This document shows, piece by piece, positions 40,041 to 49,877 of a DNA stretch of 64,000 nt; the first letter of the stretch is position 1, and every line of letters begins with the position of its first letter. The DNA comes from Globisporangium splendens. Lineage: Eukaryota > Oomycota > Peronosporomycetes > Pythiales > Pythiaceae. The position numbers and the translations under genes were made by a program. The DNA lies in contig VFIW01000160.1 in the NCBI GenBank assembly GCA_006386115.1, forward strand, positions 58,802 through 122,801. Direction: 5' to 3'. Under the pieces are notes generated by a model. That model searched no databases. It saw only the letters and a list, made by a program, of their open reading frames with translations, and was not told where the DNA came from.

Positions 40041-41309
40041 CTACGGCCTTCTTCTTTTGGCAGCTGTCTGTGCGATTGTTGCCAGCCTCCTTTGCAGCTC
40101 CTCGTTCTCTCGACGCAGTTCCGCAAACTCCGTCGATGTCGATACTTGCGATGCTTGTGATGCATGAGCTGATCCCGCAGACGTTGATGCTACGCATTCA
40201 TCCAACCGTTCAATGGCTTGACGCAATGGCGCTTCGACCGTCGCAAAATCTGACGATACTACTCGAGCCAAAATGGCCGATCTTGTATGTTGTGGCATAT
40301 GCGCGGTACCCTTGTAGCAGAACGAACACTTGAGCTCGGGAGGAACGGCGCATCGTTGCCCAATCTTCATCGATTCTTCATGGACCGCCATTATCGGGCC
40401 GAGTGTAGAGCGGTTCATGAACTTCTCGTACTCTCTCAGGTACCGATTCTCGATCCACGCCGATGGGTCTCTTGAAAATTGGATGACAAACGCGCTCCAG
40501 GAGATCGTCAAATCATCAGGATGCACACGCGGCCGCACCCCTCTTCTGAAAAATCGCCATCGAAAAAATATATCAATGTAAAACAAACTACGATCAAAAC
40601 TAAACTTCTCCCGCATATTTCGATCCAGCAAATCTACATAACACGTGTTCAAGATGGTGAGCTTATCCGTCGCGTACAAACAAACCTCAATACCCTCTAC
40701 CTTCCAACCCGCTGTGTTCGGCAAATAGTCATCCAACCAGATCGGGTTCGTATGCTTGATCTCCTCGCGAAAGGGGTCACTAGCACCACTGGGCCACCCA
40801 GCAACGATGACCCCTTCAGAAGAGACCCCGCGAATCGATCCGGTTGGTGGAGAAGAACGCTGGAACGAGTCACAAGCACCACCGAGCCCCTCGGCAACGA
40901 TGGCCCGTTCCGCAGTGCGTCCCTCTCCTCGACCACTTACCGACACAACAGGCTGAACAGCAGAAGACATCGGACTCTGCGACGGGTCTACTGGCTCTGA
41001 CGGGGGTGGTGATGGCGAGGGAGTCGGCGAGGGAGTCGGCGTAGGGGAGACGAACTCGGGAAGCCCCATCGATGGAGGGGACGGCGACAGAAACGGAGAG
41101 GAGGGCGACTGTTGGGAATCTTGTGCAAGCGGTAGCAGAGGCGATTGGGGCAGCGTCTGCTGAGGCGTCTGCAGTGGCGTCTGCAGCGGTGTCTCCAGCG
41201 GTGTTTCCAGCACTTCCGTCGTTTGAGAGCTCGCCGACTCTAGAGGCGATGCGACGAAGACGTAACGCTGAGTTTCTGCATCCCCTAGGTCTTCCGGCGT
41301 GCTCTCCAT
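40041..41309 (-). CDS. Unrecognised protein, family member 1 (FF-x-x-R / CAV-C-x-x-C-Y family)
   Basis: 422 residues from the ATG at 41309 (MESTPEDLGD). The N-terminal half is acidic and then very Ser/Pro/Thr-rich with repeats (ETPLETPLQTPLQTPQQT, PTPTPSPTPSPSPPP), probably disordered. From about residue 205 comes a core shared with 53141-54013 and 59579-60673: WLDDY, FYIDIFFRWRFF, SWSAFVIQF, DPSAW, MAVHEESM, CAVPPELKCSFCY. The tail has a heptad helix (TEFAELRRENEELQRRLATI) and ends in KRRRP, possibly a nuclear signal. The paired Cys (C-x-x-C-Y) could bind metal, but no further ligands are clear. I know no named family with this pattern; function unknown. It lies just inside a telomere-like motif at 39998. 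Confidence 0.7.
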   Translation of the reverse strand: MESTPEDLGDAETQRYVFVASPLESASSQTTEVLETPLETPLQTPLQTPQQTLPQSPLLPLAQDSQQSPSSPFLSPSPPSMGLPEFVSPTPTPSPTPSPSPPPSEPVDPSQSPMSSAVQPVVSVSGRGEGRTAERAIVAEGLGGACDSFQRSSPPTGSIRGVSSEGVIVAGWPSGASDPFREEIKHTNPIWLDDYLPNTAGWKVEGIEVCLYATDKLTILNTCYVDLLDRNMREKFSFDRSLFYIDIFFRWRFFRRGVRPRVHPDDLTISWSAFVIQFSRDPSAWIENRYLREYEKFMNRSTLGPIMAVHEESMKIGQRCAVPPELKCSFCYKGTAHMPQHTRSAILARVVSSDFATVEAPLRQAIERLDECVASTSAGSAHASQASQVSTSTEFAELRRENEELQRRLATIAQTAAKRRRP

Positions 41310-41549
41310 CGCCGCAAATTGGATAATGAAAGCGCGGAGACAAAAGCGGAGTGAGGTTTTGAGGTTTATTGAAGGAATACAGTGCGACAAAACGAAACTG
41401 CAATTTGAATTGAATGTTTGAATCGTGTGAATTGCTTTTTACTTCAACAAAAAAAACACATGGACAAAGATCACGTTGATCCAAAGCCTCACTGGATGCG
41501 TGGCGTGTCTGTCGTTGACTGTCGCCTGTGTGGACTCTCTGATGCGCGT

Positions 41550-42122
41550 CTAAAATTCGATGCCGATTTTGCCGACCTGCTTGCTCGACTGGAGATACTC
41601 GAACGCCTCATGCACCTGCTCACGAGCGTAGAACGAGAACGACTTGTCGACGTGCGGTTGGATTTTCTGGTTGGTCACAAAGCGGACGAGGTCGCGCATC
41701 AACTGCGTACTGCCGACCTGCACGCCACGCAGGATCGCTTGGTGGAACAGCGTCAGCATCGCGACATCCGGAAGACTCTGCTTCTCCGCCGAAGCAAGGA
41801 AGCCAATGAGGTCTACAACACCACCCACTTTGCAGGAACGGATGCTTTGCTCAATGGTGCCAGGGCCGCCCGTCTCAAGAACGTGGTCGACACCACGACC
41901 GCTGGTGATTCGAATGACTTCCTCAGCCCAGTTCGGCGTCTTGCGATAGTTGATGACGTGGTCCGCCCCAAATTTCTCCTTGACAAACGCCAGTTTTTCG
42001 TCGGACGACGACGTGATGATGGCAGTGGCACCTGCTGCCTTCGCAAACTGCAGTCCGGCGATCGAGACGCCGCCGGTGCCGAGGAGCAGCACCGTTTGGC
42101 CCGGTCGGAGAGGCTGGGGGCC
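41550..42122 (-). pseudogene. MDR-family quinone oxidoreductase / alcohol dehydrogenase, N-terminus lost
   Basis: About 190 residues of a medium-chain dehydrogenase/reductase. The Rossmann part is complete: VLLLGTGGVSIAGLQFAKAAG (nucleotide-binding turn), ADHVINYRKTPNWAEEV, GVDHVLETGG, VVDLIGFLA, and the usual C-terminal VHEAFEYLQSSKQVGKIGI. The catalytic N-terminal domain, about 150 residues in this family, is missing. The frame is open up to 42122, where it runs into telomere repeats (42123-42149). So the gene was cut at a chromosome end or telomere addition site. It is unlikely to make an active enzyme. Confidence 0.8.
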
Positions 42123-42149
42123 GGGTTTAGGGTTTAGGGTCCCTAAACC
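42123..42149. repeat. Head-to-head telomere motif (two G-strand units facing one C-strand unit)
   Basis: GGGTTTAGGGTTTAGGG, then T, then CCCTAAACC. The polarity inverts in the middle, as at a fused pair of chromosome ends. It is the right edge of the 40007-42140 segment and cuts the dehydrogenase gene. Confidence 0.9.
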
Positions 42150-43090
42150 GAGTATTCATGTATACTGAAACCAAGACAAACTGGTGCAGTAGGGTTAGCA
42201 GCACCATGTCATACCATTTTTGGCTCGGGTTTCCTATTTAAATGCACCTTGTCATGTTCGAGCTCGTTTTCAACGAAATGTCATACCATTTTTGGCTCGG
42301 GATTGCCATATAACTGCACCTCATACAAATTTCAAGTCATTTGCTCCACATACAAATTTCAAGTGTCTGGGTTTAGCACCCACATGCCCACAGTACACCA
42401 TACAAATTTCAAGTCACTTGCACCACATACAAAAAGCAAGTGTATGGGTTTAGCACGAGGGTTTACCAACATGTCGAACAGAAAAAAACTCCAACAGCCA
42501 ATCAAATCACTGCTTTCACAAACACAACCATTGCTCGACAACCACTTGGCCAATCAGAGTCGCGAAACATGCACTATACTAGAAAACACTATACCATACA
42601 AAAAACAAGTGAAACATGCACAGAAAAAAGACAGGACACACCATACACAACAAGTCATCCTCACGAGCTGAAACCTTGGTCGATGGTGCAACAAAATATG
42701 GCGAGTCCGAAACCAGTGGTGTGGGACAAAGAAATTGCACCTTACCTCCAAGAATGCATACTATGCGTTCATGGTGCCTACGACGTGGGTGTGTACCCGA
42801 AGATTGATACAGCAACATGGTCGTATGTAGTTTGATGTGGGGAATCCGAATATGAAGTCGGGTGGCAAAAAAAGTGCAGTGTAGGTGTTGGTTTTATTGC
42901 AACATGTCGAGTGTGTGCGCGTGTGTGTGTGGCAAGTGCGGGTTGGTATGAGTGCATCTCCGCGAGTGTGTTTGTGTGTGAGCTGTGGTTGTTGTGCGTA
43001 CGAGTGAGAGAAATTGGAAGGAGGTCGGTGTGGAAGCAATACAGACGTATATTCATTCAGTTTTTATGTTGTGGATACACTACTTTATGC
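42150..43090. repeat. Diverged SR2-like subtelomeric sequence
   Basis: Several strings match SR2 in the same order: GCCAATCAGA, CATACAAAAA(G/A)(T/C)AAGTG, GGCGAGTCCGAA, GGAATCCGAATATGAAGTCGG and a run of A before AGTG. It also repeats ATGTCATACCATTTTTGGCT twice and CATACAAATTTCAAGT four times (42332-42422). Overall an old or distant SR2 copy; no gene recognised. Confidence 0.65.
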
Positions 43091-43152
43091 AGAGGTAATT
43101 AGTTCGCCCACTTACTACTCTAATACTCTCGGTGTTTGCTTGGTGATGTCTC

Positions 43153-43891
43153 TTACTGCTGCTGACTCTCGTATTCATCCATCGCTTGTAAAAGCAGGTC
43201 ATCCGGAACGTCTCCAAAGGGGTCTTCTGTCTCACTCTTGTCTTCTCCCTCGTCGATCTCTTCCATGTCAATCAAGTCTGCACTGCAGACTGGAAGGAAG
43301 CGAGTGACTGGGTTTTGTGCGTCCATTGCATTTAACGCGCTGAGAGCTTGGACTGTGTCTGCGGAGCGCATCGCTCGATTGACTGGGTCTTCGACACGGT
43401 AGCTGCTTTGCTGCATCTGGAAGCTGTGGCACATTGCACGCGAGAGCTCGTAGCGTTGGGTCAAGTCGAGGTGGTCGGAAGCCCATGTGACGAAGAGAGT
43501 GCGGCAGTCGCGGATACCGATGTCCATGTTGTACTTCTTGCTGATGATATCTTGAAAGCGCTTGGTCAAGTACTTTTCTTTCTTGCTATTTCTGCCGACG
43601 AAGAGGTTTTTGCAGGCGAGAGCGGCCACGTCGAGTTGAGCTTCAAGGTACGCTTTGAAGTCTTGCAGGTAGTGGGGCGGTAGCGCGGTAGTCACGGGAC
43701 CGTACTTGTAGTCGGTCTTGTGTTTCTTGAGCGCCAGGACTGCATAGTCGTTCTTGTACGCGATTTCATCGACGTTAAGCTCGTTGTAGACTTGGAGACG
43801 CTGCGCTGGAGTCGTTATGAGCAGAGCGAAGAGGATGTAGTCTCGCAAGGCTTCATACATCTCCCATGTAGCAACACAAGCATTCTCGAGT
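43153..43891 (-). pseudogene. Tyrosine recombinase catalytic domain (part 2)
   Basis: This continues in frame from part 1 if the LTR and one GCTAC are removed. Box I is ITTPAQRLQVYNELNVDEI (catalytic Arg). A Lys-rich hairpin follows (LALKKHKTDYKYGP). Box II appears as IRDCRTLFVTWASDH with Arg, then MCHS, and a Tyr in SSYRV is the likely nucleophile. The tail is acidic (EEIDEGEDKSETEDP). Assignment is by the R...K...(H)xxR...H...Y order; some spacings are unusual, so 'Crypton' is likely but not certain. Confidence 0.6.
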
Positions 43892-43896
43892 GCTAC

Positions 43897-44431
43897 TGTA
43901 ACCGGACACTTCCGAGTTACGCAGCACGGTACGTGTGTGAGGAAGCGTATTCAACGCTTCTCTCAAGGACTCTGTTCCGAGAGCGGTTGCCTGCTTCCTG
44001 CAGTGCAACAATCGGTTACCTATAGGTCTCTATAGAGTAACCGTCGATAACCAAAGGCTTTAGTTAACGGTAAAAATGGAACTGTTTATTTGTTGGAGGT
44101 TGCCCTCTGGAGGACAACCTGGATTATCTTTATGTAACTATGAACAATAGCAATCTCAAGTGTAATTACTCCCCATGGGGCAATGAGTGGCTATGAAAGA
44201 CTAACGCTAGTTGTCTTATGTGATTGGATGAAATGCATGTTCAATTATATCCAATCGGAGGCGCCGTCACTCAGACTGGCTGCCGGCTCCACCGTGAAGG
44301 TTCGAGCAAGTACGACGAACCTCATGGTTCGGTCTTAAACTTGTTGCGCGTACTCTACGTACCGCAAGGTTCGGTTTGGTTGTGTGGCACAACACAAGTG
44401 CGTAACCATGTTACAGTGTAACCCCGTTACA
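43897..44431. repeat. Solo LTR of the Gypsy-1 family with 5-bp target duplication
   Basis: 535 bp, TGTAACCGG...CCCCGTTACA, about 99% identical to 28491-29025. The flanks are GCTAC at 43892-43896 and GCTAC at 44432-44436: a clean 5-bp target site duplication. A solo LTR results from recombination between the two LTRs of a full element. Confidence 0.95.
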
Positions 44432-45350
44432 GCTACTCTGGCAGCGCCTGCTTTCGAACGAAGCTCAGTTTGCATGAAGTCGATGATGTCCGGGATGGTG
44501 GGGAAGTTGGCGAAGCGCGCATGTTTGTCGACGTTTCGTTGGAGGTTCCTCTTCTGGAAGTTCAAATTCTGCTGGACCTGCTCGATTGCTTGGAGTGCGT
44601 TCGTGAACTCGGATCTTCCCAATCCGTAGGTCTTCCACTGGAAGTAGACGACCAAGGTGCGGACGTAGTTGTAGAGTGTGCTTGCTTGGAGTTGGCGTCC
44701 ATCATCGGCATTTGCCAACCACATGAAGAACTTGTTGGGTGTGGCGAGTTCCACCAAGACTGCGCACGAGCTGGATCGGTTGAGGCGGTAGAAGAGCTGG
44801 TCGAATGTCAATCCATGAACTTGGAGAGCTTTCCGAGGATGGTTCTGAACTTGCTGATGAAGCCAGTGACATCCCGAACCGACGTTTTCTTGCCGATAGC
44901 GGTGGGACTCTTGAGCCATTCGACGAACTCCTTCATGCTGTCTTGTGTCTGTGTTGACGACGGTGCAGCGTGCGACGATCGTGTTAAGCCAGTTGGTCGC
45001 GGATGATAGACTGGGACAATTGGTTGGGACACAACTGCATCAACTTCCGCGCTCGCAACGTCTTCTGTCGATTCTTCAGCTTCTTGACGACACTTGGCTC
45101 GATGCTTTGGTAGGTAGGTTGGCGCACACAACTTTTCACAAAACTCGCAGGCAACTTTACTCGTGTGCATGACCATATGGTTCGCGAGTGATTTTTTGCT
45201 TGCGAAGAACGTGAGAGTTTCGCACTCGGGACAGAAGATTCGATTTTCTCCCTTATGCACAAGTACACAGTGCCTCCTCATCACGTATTTGGTCGTAAAT
45301 ATTTCGACACACTTCGGATGGTAGGAGCAAACCGCTCGGTTCGTGGCCAC
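44432..45350 (-). pseudogene. Crypton-like recombinase: zinc fingers and core-binding domain (part 1)
   Basis: The first frame (45350-44808) has C2H2-type fingers: CSYHPKC...H...H, CPECETLTFFASKKSLANHM with a following H, and CEFCEKLCAPTYLPKHRAKC. Near 44820 the frame changes, and a SAM-like core-binding stretch follows (LYNYVRTLVVYFQWKTYGLG, LQAIEQVQQNL). The fingers would bind DNA. The frame change could be an intron or a mutation. The frame at 45350 may start slightly downstream, at a true ATG not clearly identified. Confidence 0.55.
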
Positions 45351-46224
45351 GGTCGGTGTCTTCGGTCTTCTAGTCGGTTGGTCGGACAGTCGATGTGGGG
45401 AGGCTTGAGTGCTTTATGGCAAGTAGAGATGTGAGATTGAGAAAAGTGTTCAAGAAGAACTCAACTGCTTCGTCGCTAGTGGTTGGCCCCCTTGGTCTCT
45501 TCCTACTCTCGTTCTTTCCCTTGCGTGCCACTTGATTTTTTACTGGATTTTTACTGGATCTTTTACTGGATCTTTTACTGGATTTTCTCATACCTGATAT
45601 GTCTTCCTTTTTTGTGGACAGGATGGGTTCTGTTATCGCAGCTGGCTTCGTGTCCTACCTTTCCGTGTGCATAAACATACAGTCATTCCTAAAGGTGTGG
45701 TAATCATCTGCCAACAGTCTGATGTACCGAGATATTGGCAGCAGTGTGCCATTGTGGCACCGTCGACCGTTACAGTTGGTGAGGTGTGATTGTTTGTATC
45801 GTGTGTGTGTGTTGCAGAGTGAGTGTGTAAGTAGTCTTGCTTGTCATTGAATGAAACTGGCATAGTTAAAGTGAATGTGAGGGGAAAAAGAAGCAAGTCG
45901 TTTGAATGTTTGTATCAGAATGTGAAAGTGTTTAAAAGGGTATATAACTTGACATAATCAGAATCAGAATCAGCGCTATAGAAGGTGTTCTTGTGTACCG
46001 GAATTGCTCGTTTATGTACTGAACATCGGCCATTTGTGAACTGCTCCTGTGCATGATAGATATGCCACAACATCTGCCCATATCTTAATATCGCCCAAAC
46101 TGTGATGCAAAGTGCGCACACTCGTTATTTGTATGAAAGCATTATTTGGGACTCTGAAAGTCAAATCGTTGAGCAAATACACATTGTTTCCCATTTGTGC
46201 GTTGCTCCTATGCGTGATTGACCG
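45351..46224. other. No recognised gene; short tandem repeats at 45540-45590
   Basis: 45540-45590 holds four units of TTTTTACTGGAT with small variations; each unit is about 12 bp. Beyond that there are GT-rich and simple stretches and no convincing frame. Confidence 0.5.
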
Positions 46225-46300
46225 GTGGCGCGGTTCTAGTGGGGTAAGCTTCTGACCTCTACGCTGTTGATTGCGGGTTCGAATCCCGTTTGGAGCGGGA
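46225..46300 (+). other. tRNA-derived sequence (tRNA pseudogene or SINE head)
   Basis: GCGGGTTCGAATCCCGT (46273-46289) is a perfect T-arm and pol III B box. About 35 bp upstream TTCTAGTGGGGTAAGC resembles a D-arm/A box. I cannot fold a five-pair anticodon stem, and the acceptor stem pairs only partly (GCTCC near 46204 with GGAGC near 46292). So it is a decayed tRNA or the head of a SINE rather than a working tRNA. Confidence 0.5.
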
Positions 46301-46411
46301 TTTTCAACAAGCGGAAATTCGAAGTTCTTCGGGCCCAATCAGGGGTCGCGGTGGGACCCAATGGGGGGCAATAAGACCCAGCCCTGTAATTCCTACCTCT
46401 TCAATAAAAAT

Positions 46412-46642
46412 CGGCTATTGTAGGTCACAACGATGAACCTAAATATACCTCACTTTCAAAATCAAAATCCTATGCGTGATTGGTATAATAGGGCATCTGA
46501 GTATATGCTGTCATTGCGTAAATTGTCCCTCAATTTGCCCACACTTATTATTGACGAAGATAGCTTTTACCATTTTTTGTCAACAATTTTGATTTTGGTG
46601 AATAAGGGATTTGGCGAAATGTTTGGATTCAAAAACTATTGA
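46412..46642 (+). other. Small unrecognised ORF behind a 40-bp shared motif
   Basis: ATTGTAGGTCAC(A/G)A(C/A)GATGAACC with AAATATACCTCAC at 46412-46455 recurs at 52118-52158. The ATG within it (46433) opens a 69-codon frame (MNLNIPHFQNQNPM...) with a hydrophobic helix near the end. No family recognised; the frame may be accidental. Confidence 0.3.
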
Positions 46643-46777
46643 AAAGCGTAATTAACGCGGTTGCTGCATTTATCTAATCGCCTGTTGCGCAGTTTCGCTG
46701 CGCATTCTTTTTTGATCTCTAGGTAGTCTACCTTCAGTCGCAGCGTGGCGGCGTGGCGGCGTCCCACCAATCCGCGG

Positions 46778-48091
46778 CTAATTCGGCTTGACGCTCGAGG
46801 CTTCACTCCGAGGCGAGCAGGGGTTCAAGGTCTTCCACAGCAGTGTCAAAGAACTTGGCTGCAATGTCTCCGCATTCTCTGCTGCATACTCGGGGACAGG
46901 GTACACCTTCCGTGGTTTCTTCACGTAGGTAATCTTGTCCGGCGCAGCAACTCTTAGCGACACACCATTGTGGTCCGAGTAGGGACCAGGTATGCATTGC
47001 GAAGTACTCCTTATCCATTCGTCATGCTCCATGGAGACGTACCATCGATCTAAGCGGCTTGATTGGAACTCTCCTGTTGCCATCGTATATCCGTATGTGT
47101 GATGACGCCGATGAAACGTCGGTAGGTCCCTGGAATCAATTGCCGCATCGATGTCCCTCTGCAATACATCCACCAACCCCCAGATTCGAAGGAGAGCCCG
47201 AAGACTAGGCGAATCGTGCGCCAACGCCGTTCGCTGGAGCGATCTGTCTGCTTTCGTATGCAACGTGCTGTTGAAGTCACCACCGCAGAGGGTGGGACCT
47301 GTGTGCTGCATGGGGAGTTGCGCCAGCCTCTGATAGAATGCTTCGCGCATAACTCGATCAGTTGGAGCATATATATTGACGAGCAAGAGAGTTTCTTCGT
47401 GGAACTCGGTCGTCACCGCCATCCAATGCGGGGATCAACGGTCTTACAGAAACGGTTCCAGCTCTTGCACTTGCGAGTACAAGTTCCGTAGGATGGCGAC
47501 ACCCCCTTTCCGTCCTCTCCCTACACTCCAATGAGAGAAAATCCCTCCTTCCTGCGAAGGGTCGAATCCTCATTGCCTGCTGTGCATCGCGCTCATTTTG
47601 GAGACTTCGTGTTCCTCTACGTGCGTTTCTTGGAGGACGATGACATCGTGAGCACCATCTCTATCCATTTGGCGAAAATGAGTGAAGCAAGCCGAGGTGT
47701 TGTTCGTCGTCTTGGTGAGTCCCATTACATTTCGCGTATGCCTCCCCATCGTGGCTTCGTGTCGCATCCTCTTTCGGTGCTGTACCTTGCTCCGCCGTTT
47801 CTGCCGCCGACGTTTGCGCGCATGGTCCTGAAATTGAGATCGTAAGAGATCAGCTTCGCACTCTGGCTCAACCGACGCGAAGAAGTCAGTCATTATCACA
47901 TGTGGTCGCTGCATTGAGTTCCCGGTGAGACCAGTGGAACCCAATAGATTGGATAAACTCGAGTTGGTGGGATTGGAAGTGGAACGTCGTCGTTGTGCGT
48001 CTGTGTTCGGATACGAGAGTGGCATGAGGTCGGACAGAAGTAGTACGGAGAGCATGTACATTCGGTGCACGGAGGTGGTTTGCTGATCCAC
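46778..48091 (-). pseudogene. LINE endonuclease (EEP) fragment
   Basis: The N-terminal piece (48091-47570) contains HDVIVLQETHVEEHE; the C-terminal piece (47422-46778) contains LLLVNIYAPTDRVMREAFY, LCGGDFNSTL, SRLDRWYVS and GPYSDHNGVSLRV. These are the catalytic Glu, Asp-Asn and the final Asp-His of an APE-type endonuclease. A frame break separates them near 47500. No RT follows, so only the 5' part of ORF2 survives. It differs in sequence from the LINE at 482-3873, so it belongs to another lineage, perhaps that of 54794-59592. Confidence 0.75.
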
Positions 48092-48229
48092 CCCCCAAGC
48101 TAAAGGCGCCAGCGTTGCCCTTAACTCCGATCTGAGATCTCTTGGCTGCCGACTTCACATCGACCTGCCAAAAGACCACAGCATATCGACTTTATCGGTT
48201 AACTTATCAAGCTTGATATCCTTCACTGC

Positions 48230-48870
48230 CAGCAATCGCGCGGGGTCACCAAGTAGGAATGGCTCATACGATTCAATTTAACTCGCTCTTCTATTCGTTT
48301 GAAGTAGTCACCCTACTTATCGAGTTGACAGCGGACCAGTTTCTTGTAGAGCGATTCTTGGTTGAGGAAATGGATAGGGATATCATACTTTCGGCTACAC
48401 TTCGTTACCGTAGTTCGTTCGACTTTGCAGTAAGCACTCTCTTTAATGATTCCGTACTGCTTGGGGTTGATATTCGATTCTTCTTTTGTGTCGAGAATGT
48501 GGACGCTTCTAAGAAATCGATCGATGTGGAAAGCATATTGATCTTTACCAATAGCTCCAAATTGCTTCAACATTTCGTTACCATTGATGTCAAAACGCTC
48601 CCCTCCATTCACGCTGCTATTCAATAGTAGACAACCTTCTTCGCGAATATAGAGCGCGTCGTACATTGGGCACAGAGGTCATTGATATCGAAAAGCGTGA
48701 ACGGGCTCGTACGGATAGAGCTTCTGCGTCGAGGAACTCTCCCAATCCCGTGAGGTTGTTTGACGCTCTACCGATTGAAGTTCTTGAGCTGCGGGACAAT
48801 GCTTGGTCCACATCGCCGTCCCTTTTTTCTTGCATCTTGCTCGCTTCTCTTGTTGTTCTGATCGAAAATG
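48230..48870 (-). pseudogene. Unrecognised broken gene
   Basis: One minus-strand frame is open from about 48870 to 48230 apart from a TGA at 48681-48679 and a TAG at 48315-48313. The longest uninterrupted piece is 117 residues from the ATG at 48666 (MYDALYIREEGCLLLN, FDINGNEMLKQFGAIGKDQY, YAFHIDRFLRSVHILD). It looks like globular protein, with a basic start. I recognise no family. The opposite strand also has a long frame here, which I take as the shadow. Confidence 0.4.
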
Positions 48871-49205
48871 GGTGCTTCACTTTGCGATCACACATCACCA
48901 TGATGGAAAAATAAAGAAATAGGGACTGGGGGGATACTCATGTTCGCCGCATTAAGATTCAACAGGTTGGCGTCAATCAGCTTTATGGATCGCATAAAGT
49001 TTCATAGGTCATGCTGCCGAATGCGGCTGCATCCTTTCTCTTGCTACTGTGATAGATTTAGGCCAATAAAAACGCTGGGATTCATCACAGATGAACTTGC
49101 ACCCAATCAGTGCACCGCACATTGTCAAGTTTGTCTCACCCAAACATCTGACGACTGAATGCTGTCGTCTTTCGTCTCACTCGAGAAGTTGACAACTGGA
49201 AGAAA

Positions 49206-49877
49206 ATGGCTATACTTGCTATTGCTACCGACAACAAGTACGTCTGTCCACAAGAGGGGTGCTCCATTGCGTACGACAAGCTGAACAGTCTCCGTCAGCA
49301 CTGCAAACGCCATCAGAGTACTACAGTCACGCTGCGTGCTCAAAAGACTTCCATTGAAGAGAAACGACGCAGGCAACGCGAATACACCGCTAGGTATCGT
49401 GAGAAGAAGAAGGCTGTGAGGCGTCCGGTGAAGAAGCATTACAGCTACACAGGCGTTGATGATGCGAATAAGCACGGGGTATTTGGGTGCCGATCTCCTC
49501 TTCTAGCTTATCGTCAGTCCGACATTGAGGGTGCTGGTAATGGCGTATTCGCTCTCCAAGATTTCCAACCTGGCGATATCGTAACATGGTATTCGGGTGA
49601 GAAGACTGCGTTAATTCCAGACGACCCACCATACGCGATTGATGTTCGCTCTGGATTCTTCGATGGGATTCGGTCTCCAAAACAAGGAGAAGGACTTGCG
49701 AGCTTTGTCAACAGGGAAGAGAGAACCAAACCAAAATGCCGCAAGAACTGCACAATTGTCAAGTGTCCAGGAGAGAAACACTCTCTGTATCTGGAGGTAA
49801 CAAAACCTATCAAAGCAGGTGAAGAACTGTATACTACGTACAGTCGTGGATATAGGATTTACAAGAAGCCCCAGTAA
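49206..49877 (+). CDS. C2H2 zinc finger plus SET domain protein
   Basis: 223 residues from the ATG at 49206 (AAAATGG context). A single C2H2 finger is at residues 14-36 (CPQEGCSIAYDKLNSLRQHC, then H). A basic coil follows (EEKRRRQREYTARYREKKK). The SET domain fills residues 95-218: DIEGAGNGVFALQDFQPGD, VTWYSGE, SGFFDGI, GLASFVN (in place of the NHS motif), then SLYLEVTKPIKAGEELYTTY with the catalytic Tyr. It would be a nuclear lysine methyltransferase, but the changed NHSC motif makes the substrate open. The frame is intact, without introns. It is not closely similar to the AWS-SET gene at 37485-38478. It stands alone between decayed sequences. Confidence 0.75.
   Translation: MAILAIATDNKYVCPQEGCSIAYDKLNSLRQHCKRHQSTTVTLRAQKTSIEEKRRRQREYTARYREKKKAVRRPVKKHYSYTGVDDANKHGVFGCRSPLLAYRQSDIEGAGNGVFALQDFQPGDIVTWYSGEKTALIPDDPPYAIDVRSGFFDGIRSPKQGEGLASFVNREERTKPKCRKNCTIVKCPGEKHSLYLEVTKPIKAGEELYTTYSRGYRIYKKPQ

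Larger units (their letters stand above)
43153..45350 (-). mobile_element. Crypton-like tyrosine-recombinase element, split by a solo LTR
   Basis: Minus-strand pieces form one recombinase: a zinc-finger part (45350-44808), a core-binding part (44919-44437) and a catalytic part (43896-43153). A 535-bp LTR (43897-44431) lies between the last two. Cryptons, common in oomycetes and fungi, move by a tyrosine recombinase without terminal repeats; I could not locate element ends. Confidence 0.65.

Noticed and set aside
46225..46300. Functional tRNA gene.
   Set aside because: The T-arm is perfect, but no anticodon stem or full acceptor stem could be paired.
46012..46338. Minus-strand frame with NGIRTRNQQRR.
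   Set aside because: This peptide is the antisense translation of a tRNA-type B box, a well-known artefact.
48259..48627. Plus-strand 122-codon frame.
   Set aside because: It overlaps the minus-strand frame with the more protein-like composition, taken as the real (broken) gene.
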